Assembly: GCA_013399875.1 (NCBI GenBank)
Contig: VXAZ01008275.1
Span: 223,122-287,121 of the forward strand
Origin: Gymnorhina tibicen
Taxonomy: Eukaryota; Chordata; Aves; Passeriformes; Artamidae
Direction: 5' to 3'
DNA length: 64,000 nt
Shown: positions 62,401 through 64,000 of the stretch, in pieces
Numbering within the stretch: position 1 is the first letter of the stretch
How the letters are laid out: each line of letters starts with the position of its first letter
Translations under genes and position numbers: made by a program
Notes under the pieces: model-generated
Database searches by the model: none
Seen by the model: the letters and a program-made list of their open reading frames with translations, nothing else
Told to the model about the DNA's origin: nothing

Positions 62401-63376
62401 CAGAACAGGCCATACTCACCTCAACGTTAAATTTCTAGTACAAATGAAAATAGGTTGAAAATACTGAGATTTCCTGTAGGATAAAATGAAGGCCTACAAT
62501 GACTGTGTTCACTAATGCTCTGAATTTTTAAGGAAACACCAATAACTTTGCACTAATTGTATAATTAATCCAATGCTTAGGGTCCTGAGAAGCAATGAGA
62601 GAACTATGTAACATCATCAGATTCTTACAAGACTCAATTATTTCCTATCCTACTACGTAGGCTTTTTTCTCGTTTGCTCTGGGTTAAAAAATACTTCTGT
62701 AAGTCTACCACGAATACCGTTCTTGGGCTCTAACAGAAAAACCCCAAACCTTTCAGAAACCTGTAGCATTTTTAGTAAAACTGCCTTTCTGGAGATGCAC
62801 AGGTTGTGGAGAGGAGATCCAGGAGAGGCCTCCTATATTGTATGTTTTACAGGATGAGAAACCTTCTTGAAGAATCTTTTTCCTCATGTACAACTACATC
62901 TACCTCAGCCTGGTCATAACACAAGCATTCTTTCAACCAAGGACTGGATTCAGTTCCTTCCAAAACACACAAAAACCAGACCAATCATTACAGACCACCA
63001 AATCCTCCTTAATGCTCTGTAACAGTACAGGCCCTTGTGAGCAAAAGACAAGGTACCCAGTATATGTCCAGAGAACATTAATGTAAAAAACTAAATCATG
63101 AAGATATTGCAGAAGCATTTCTACAGTTGGACTGATAATGTACTGGAACCTTGACTTTGTAAGACTACTCAATGTCCAAAATCAGAAGGTTAAAATCCCC
63201 CAAGAAATAAGATTCAGAAAATATACATACTTATCCAAAGATGGTTCCTGAACAAATGGGTAGCATGTAGTTAAGTACCTAGGAAAGACACATGCTTCTG
63301 AGGGTTCTGACCATGCCACAGTTACCGCCGCGTGTTTTGGAACAAATGGTTTGACCTCTGCTGACAACTTGATGCC
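38456..63376 (-). CDS. SECISBP2: SECISBP2 (SBP2), start codon off the right edge
   Basis: SECIS-binding protein 2 binds the SECIS element in selenoprotein mRNA 3'UTRs, contacts the ribosome and recruits eEFSec-Sec-tRNA so that UGA is read as selenocysteine. Seventeen exons in descending coordinates join in one frame: 2553 nt, 851 codons including TAA. Human SBP2 has 854 residues, so only about a dozen N-terminal residues (exon 1) are missing. Visible in order: conserved [14 protein letters not shown]-terminus, a diverged Ser-rich middle, an 11-Lys tract, the SECIS-interaction region ([27 protein letters not shown]) and the L7Ae-type RNA-binding domain ([50 protein letters not shown]). [14 protein letters not shown] and SYDGAQD mark SECISBP2 rather than its paralogue SECISBP2L. 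Confidence 0.96.
38566..39340. other. SECISBP2 intron
   Basis: About 0.8 kb. A short CR1-like scrap lies near 38782-38850 (listed separately). Nothing else is seen. Confidence 0.65.
38782..38850 (-). repeat. Possible CR1-like 3' scrap
   Basis: GTCCACTGAGGTCATTGTGT followed by CCAACACCCTACTCAAGCAA resembles the reverse complement of CR1-family 3' ends (GAGGTCATCTAGTCCAACC...CTCAAGCAGG). Short and diverged. Confidence 0.4.
39341..39542 (-). CDS. SECISBP2: SECISBP2 exon, end of RNA-binding domain
   Basis: Encodes [20 protein letters not shown], then an acidic Glu/Ser-rich C-terminal segment ([12 protein letters not shown]). Phase 0 in, phase 1 out; acceptor GCTGTAG, donor GTAAGT. Confidence 0.94.
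39543..40007. other. SECISBP2 intron
   Basis: About 0.47 kb, with an A-rich run (39746-39760). No other feature. Confidence 0.7.
40008..40162 (-). CDS. SECISBP2: SECISBP2 exon, L7Ae core
   Basis: Encodes [40 protein letters not shown] and [12 protein letters not shown]. This is the kink-turn-binding core of the L7Ae/L30e fold. Phase 1 in, phase 0 out. It is noticeably GC-richer than neighbouring exons. Confidence 0.97.
40163..40882. other. SECISBP2 intron
   Basis: About 0.7 kb of AT-rich intron with nothing recognised. Confidence 0.7.
40883..41103 (-). CDS. SECISBP2: SECISBP2 exon, first half of RNA-binding domain
   Basis: Encodes [57 protein letters not shown] and [16 protein letters not shown]. 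Almost identical to mammalian SBP2. Phase 2 in, phase 1 out. Confidence 0.97.
41104..42826. other. SECISBP2 intron with CA microsatellite
   Basis: About 1.7 kb. It contains a (CA)n repeat at 41376-41416 and otherwise unique AT-rich sequence. Confidence 0.7.
41376..41416. repeat. (CA)n microsatellite, about 20 units
   Basis: Uninterrupted CA dinucleotide run, likely polymorphic. On the transcribed strand of SECISBP2 it is (TG)n. Confidence 0.95.
42827..42956 (-). CDS. SECISBP2: SECISBP2 exon before the RNA-binding domain
   Basis: Encodes [20 protein letters not shown] and [14 protein letters not shown], matching the human KIHSRRFRDYCSQ junction. Phase 1 in, phase 2 out. Confidence 0.92.
42957..43411. 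other. SECISBP2 intron
   Basis: About 0.45 kb. Nothing recognised. Confidence 0.7.
43412..43550 (-). CDS. SECISBP2: SECISBP2 exon, SECIS-interaction IILKERE motif
   Basis: Encodes [18 protein letters not shown] followed by an acidic Thr/Gln-rich stretch. IILKERQ in human SBP2 belongs to the SECIS-interaction domain needed for selenocysteine incorporation. Phase 0 in, phase 1 out. Confidence 0.95.
43551..44315. other. SECISBP2 intron with unexplained 100-codon open frame
   Basis: About 0.77 kb. The minus strand is open for 100 codons at 43885-44187 (see findings), without splice sites placing it in the SECISBP2 frame. Confidence 0.6.
44316..44485 (-). CDS. SECISBP2: SECISBP2 exon, SECIS-interaction domain
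   Basis: Encodes [20 protein letters not shown] and [12 protein letters not shown]. Phase 1 in, phase 0 out. The donor AAG|GTTCTC is weak, but the next exon continues exactly as IILKERE, so the boundary is secure. Confidence 0.94.
44486..47015. other. SECISBP2 intron, about 2.5 kb
   Basis: AT-rich intron with short A runs near 46085-46130. No repeat family or exon is recognised. Confidence 0.65.
47016..47148 (-). CDS. SECISBP2: SECISBP2 exon, QLDLGGML motif
   Basis: Encodes [20 protein letters not shown] and [11 protein letters not shown], strongly conserved with human. Phase 0 in, phase 1 out; acceptor TTGTTCAG, donor GTATTG. Confidence 0.95.
47149..48314. other. SECISBP2 intron
   Basis: About 1.2 kb. 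Nothing recognised. Confidence 0.68.
48315..48434 (-). CDS. SECISBP2: SECISBP2 exon, Ser-rich middle region
   Basis: A 120-bp phase 0/0 exon encoding [20 protein letters not shown] and [11 protein letters not shown]. It is poorly conserved; support is from splice sites (TTCTAAG, GTAAGT) and unbroken phase. Confidence 0.82.
48435..49759. other. SECISBP2 intron with CR1 insertion
   Basis: About 1.3 kb, half of it a CR1 relic (48499-49110). The remainder is AT-rich with a T/G-rich run near 49438-49468. Confidence 0.68.
48499..49110 (+). repeat. CR1 LINE relic, antisense to SECISBP2
   Basis: Contains AGTGCACCTTCAGCAAGTCT, AAGTGCAAGGTGCTGCACTT, CTACAGCAGGTCCAGAGGAG and GGGTTGTTCAGCCTGGA. These belong to a different CR1 subfamily from the 32.5-kb and 55.4-kb copies. 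It is truncated at both ends and lacks the 3' octamers. Confidence 0.92.
49760..49861 (-). CDS. SECISBP2: SECISBP2 exon, EEFPxLA motif
   Basis: A 102-bp phase 0/0 exon encoding [19 protein letters not shown], aligned with human AEEFPNLAVASERRDRI. Acceptor TTGTTTAG, donor GTAAGT. Confidence 0.94.
49862..52537. other. SECISBP2 intron, about 2.7 kb
   Basis: Mostly unique AT-rich sequence. It holds two adjacent perfect or near-perfect hairpins at 51986-52048 (listed separately). Confidence 0.65.
51986..52048. repeat. Two adjacent inverted repeats (twin hairpins)
   Basis: ATTAGGCCTTC (51986-51996) pairs perfectly with GAAGGCCTAAT (52000-52010) across a 3-nt loop. It is followed without gap by ATTGTTGTCTGGTCTG (52009-52024) pairing with CAGACCAGATAACAAT (52033-52048), 16 bp with one mismatch and an 8-nt loop. 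The two stems overlap by two bases. No family is recognised; an old palindromic transposon or a structured RNA are both possible. Confidence 0.75.
52538..52696 (-). CDS. SECISBP2: SECISBP2 exon with poly-lysine tract
   Basis: A 159-bp phase 0/0 exon encoding [17 protein letters not shown], then 11 consecutive lysines and [20 protein letters not shown], ending PPKIE. The human counterpart has the shorter KNKKKKEK and then VQEPPRIED. The Lys run is a probable nuclear localisation signal. The acceptor is TTTTTCAG; the tandem CAG next to it could shift the start by one codon. Confidence 0.92.
52697..53231. other. SECISBP2 intron
   Basis: About 0.5 kb. Nothing recognised. Confidence 0.68.
53232..53365 (-). 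CDS. SECISBP2: SECISBP2 exon, diverged middle region
   Basis: Encodes [20 protein letters not shown] and [14 protein letters not shown], weakly similar to the human segment around ELSWTPMGYVVRQ. Phase 1 in (TTCTGAAG acceptor), phase 0 out (GTACTT donor). Confidence 0.82.
53972..54655 (+). mobile_element. Probable LTR of an avian endogenous retrovirus (diverged ends)
   Basis: From GGGTTTAGATGGCAAAGTTT through GACATGGCCAGCCTCAGACA, an AATAAATTAATCTTC stretch near 54457 and TTTTCTCCTCCTGTCCTGCT to CCATGGTCAACCCACCA, the stretch resembles LTRs I know from passerine genomes. It has no coding capacity. I could not find a clean target duplication, so boundaries are approximate. Confidence 0.6.
55615..56216 (-). 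mobile_element. Solo LTR (6-bp TSD) nested in CR1
   Basis: A 590-bp insert (55621-56210) starts TGTTGCAGTTTGC and ends GTAACACCACA on the + strand. It is flanked by CTGTCC on both sides (55615-55620, 56211-56216). Reading the minus strand it runs TGTGGTGTTACA... to ...TGCAACA and contains AATAAAGATC near 55820-55827, so the LTR lies in minus orientation. No internal retroviral genes remain. A 6-bp duplication fits an ERVK-type integrase. Confidence 0.9.
55853..55874. repeat. 22-bp perfect palindrome within the LTR
   Basis: The segment centred on CACATGTG is identical to its reverse complement over 22 bases. GAGAGCCAGCACATGG repeats one arm about 20 bases further on. Confidence 0.85.
56368..56508. 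repeat. 70-bp direct duplication around a single N
   Basis: 56368-56437 and 56439-56508 match except for one base (TGAATTT versus TGTATTT) and meet at the ambiguous base 56438. This is typical of unmerged contig ends. See findings. Confidence 0.9.
57235..57322 (-). CDS. SECISBP2: SECISBP2 exon, Ser-rich middle region
   Basis: Encodes [20 protein letters not shown] and IPSSFDSR. Low conservation; supported by TTTTGCAG acceptor, GTAAGT donor and phase (0 in, 1 out). Confidence 0.78.
57323..58356. other. SECISBP2 intron
   Basis: About 1 kb of AT-rich intron. Nothing recognised. Confidence 0.68.
58357..58577 (-). CDS. SECISBP2: SECISBP2 exon, N-terminal third
   Basis: Encodes [38 protein letters not shown] and [12 protein letters not shown]. 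It aligns loosely with human SKPEFEFTTLDFPELQG. Phase 1 in, phase 0 out. Donor GAG|GTTAGC is not strong. Confidence 0.82.
58578..58992. other. SECISBP2 intron
   Basis: About 0.4 kb. Nothing recognised. Confidence 0.7.
58993..59122 (-). CDS. SECISBP2: SECISBP2 exon, N-terminal third
   Basis: Encodes [20 protein letters not shown] and [14 protein letters not shown]. Diverged from human but with matching Lys/Arg-rich composition. Phase 0 in, phase 1 out; tandem CAGCAG makes the start uncertain by one codon. Confidence 0.78.
59123..61120. other. SECISBP2 intron, about 2 kb
   Basis: AT-rich unique sequence. No repeat family or exon is recognised. Confidence 0.65.
61121..61313 (-). CDS. SECISBP2: SECISBP2 exon, Tyr/Ser-rich N-terminal segment
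   Basis: Encodes [39 protein letters not shown] and [18 protein letters not shown], aligned with human YAYSPYTLD...YSVPGSQYLYN. The acceptor CATCACTTAG has an excellent pyrimidine tract and keeps phase (2 in, 0 out). Upstream similarity to mammals would need a frameshift (see findings). Confidence 0.86.
61314..63230. other. SECISBP2 intron, about 1.9 kb
   Basis: Contains an AT-rich 13-bp inverted repeat (61818-61849). Otherwise nothing recognised. Confidence 0.65.
61818..61849. repeat. AT-rich inverted repeat
   Basis: TATGTATGAAATA (61818-61830) and TATTTCATACATA (61837-61849) form a perfect 13-bp stem with a 6-nt loop. TATCTATGTATGAAATA recurs at about 61815 and 61852. Confidence 0.75.
63231..63376 (-). 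CDS. SECISBP2: SECISBP2 exon 2 (first in window)
   Basis: Encodes [17 protein letters not shown], then [20 protein letters not shown] and QEPSLD, matching human residues from EGIKLSADVKPFVPR to YYPFVQEP. Acceptor TTTCTCAG, donor GTATGT, phase 2 out. The initiator Met lies in an upstream exon off the right edge. Confidence 0.95.
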
Positions 63377-64000
63377 CTGAGAAACAAAACGTTTTTTGGC
63401 TACATGCATTTGGAGATTAATGTTAGTAAGTGAAAAATGCTCAGTCTTGTGAGCTTAACTGTCACTGGAAAGTGTTAGTCTGCTTTCTTCTAACAAAACA
63501 TGCAAAACAATAAAGCTCACCAAAAGGAAATGGAGAAATAAGATGAAAACAAAACCAAGAAACTCAAAGAAATATGTGACTGCTCTGGAAAGTCATTAAA
63601 TACCCTCATTAATCATGAAACACTCAGGAAGGTAAGTTATATAAAGGACAGAAATGTGCTTAAAACAAGATGTAGTAAATGCAAATATACTAATTCTTAC
63701 TTCATATTTGAACAGTACAAGCTAAAATTCATACATATACTAGCATTACTGTTAATCAAACTCTGAAATATGTAACAATAATGTCTTTGTGCACATCTGT
63801 ATTTTAAAGCAATCTGTCTGAAATGAATACTTCATTTTATAGCCTTCTTGTTTCTAGCACAACACAAATTTATTAAGACAAGTTTTCCATTTGTTCTGAA
63901 CTACCATCGACTTAGACTGGATATGTATATATGGAAGGACAATGAAATGAGACTCTTAAGTATTTACTGTCATGTCATCAAAACACGCAGGAAGCAACTG
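63377..64000. other. SECISBP2 first intron, right edge
   Basis: AT-rich intron running off the window toward exon 1. Nothing recognised. Confidence 0.7.

Overview
The window is vertebrate nuclear DNA from a bird. It is AT-rich, with short exons, long introns and consensus GT/AG splice sites. Bird-type CR1 LINE relics and solo LTRs of avian endogenous retroviruses fill parts of the introns. I see no prokaryotic, CRISPR, plasmid or viral coding content.

Two genes are present and converge. On the + strand from the left edge to about 34.95 kb is SEMA4D (semaphorin 4D, CD100). Thirteen coding exons (590-17999) encode most of the sema domain, the PSI domain, one Ig domain, a stalk, a transmembrane segment and the cytoplasmic tail. 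They are followed by a 3'UTR with poly(A) signals near 19.52 kb. Four further exons (19903-34666) are in matching splice phase with the exon that precedes the Ig/TM exon. They encode a different C-terminus: another Ig-like domain, a short Trp/Lys-rich tail and no membrane segment, i.e. a predicted secreted SEMA4D. The signal peptide and first coding exon lie off the left edge.

On the - strand from 63376 down to 38456 is SECISBP2 (SECIS-binding protein 2, SBP2), the selenoprotein-synthesis factor. Seventeen exons join in one frame (2553 nt, 851 codons with stop). They carry a poly-lysine nuclear-localisation-like tract, the SECIS interaction domain and the L7Ae-type RNA-binding domain. The start codon lies off the right edge. 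SECISBP2 next to SEMA4D is the order known in other amniotes. That human 9q22 block corresponds, as I recall, to the avian Z chromosome, so this may be Z-linked.

Non-genic content: CR1 relics at 26.4, 32.5-33.7, 48.5-49.1 and 55.4-57.0 kb; a solo LTR at 35196-35753 with a 5-bp target duplication; a solo LTR at 55621-56210 nested inside a CR1 with a 6-bp duplication; an LTR-like stretch near 54.0-54.65 kb; an 81-bp tandem duplication with a 22-bp palindrome near 8.7 kb; twin hairpins at 51986-52048; a CA microsatellite; and an unresolved base (N) at 56438 flanked by a 70-bp duplication that looks like an assembly scar.

I found no wholly new system. The most interesting biology is the two-ended SEMA4D gene; the rest are small structural or evolutionary observations.
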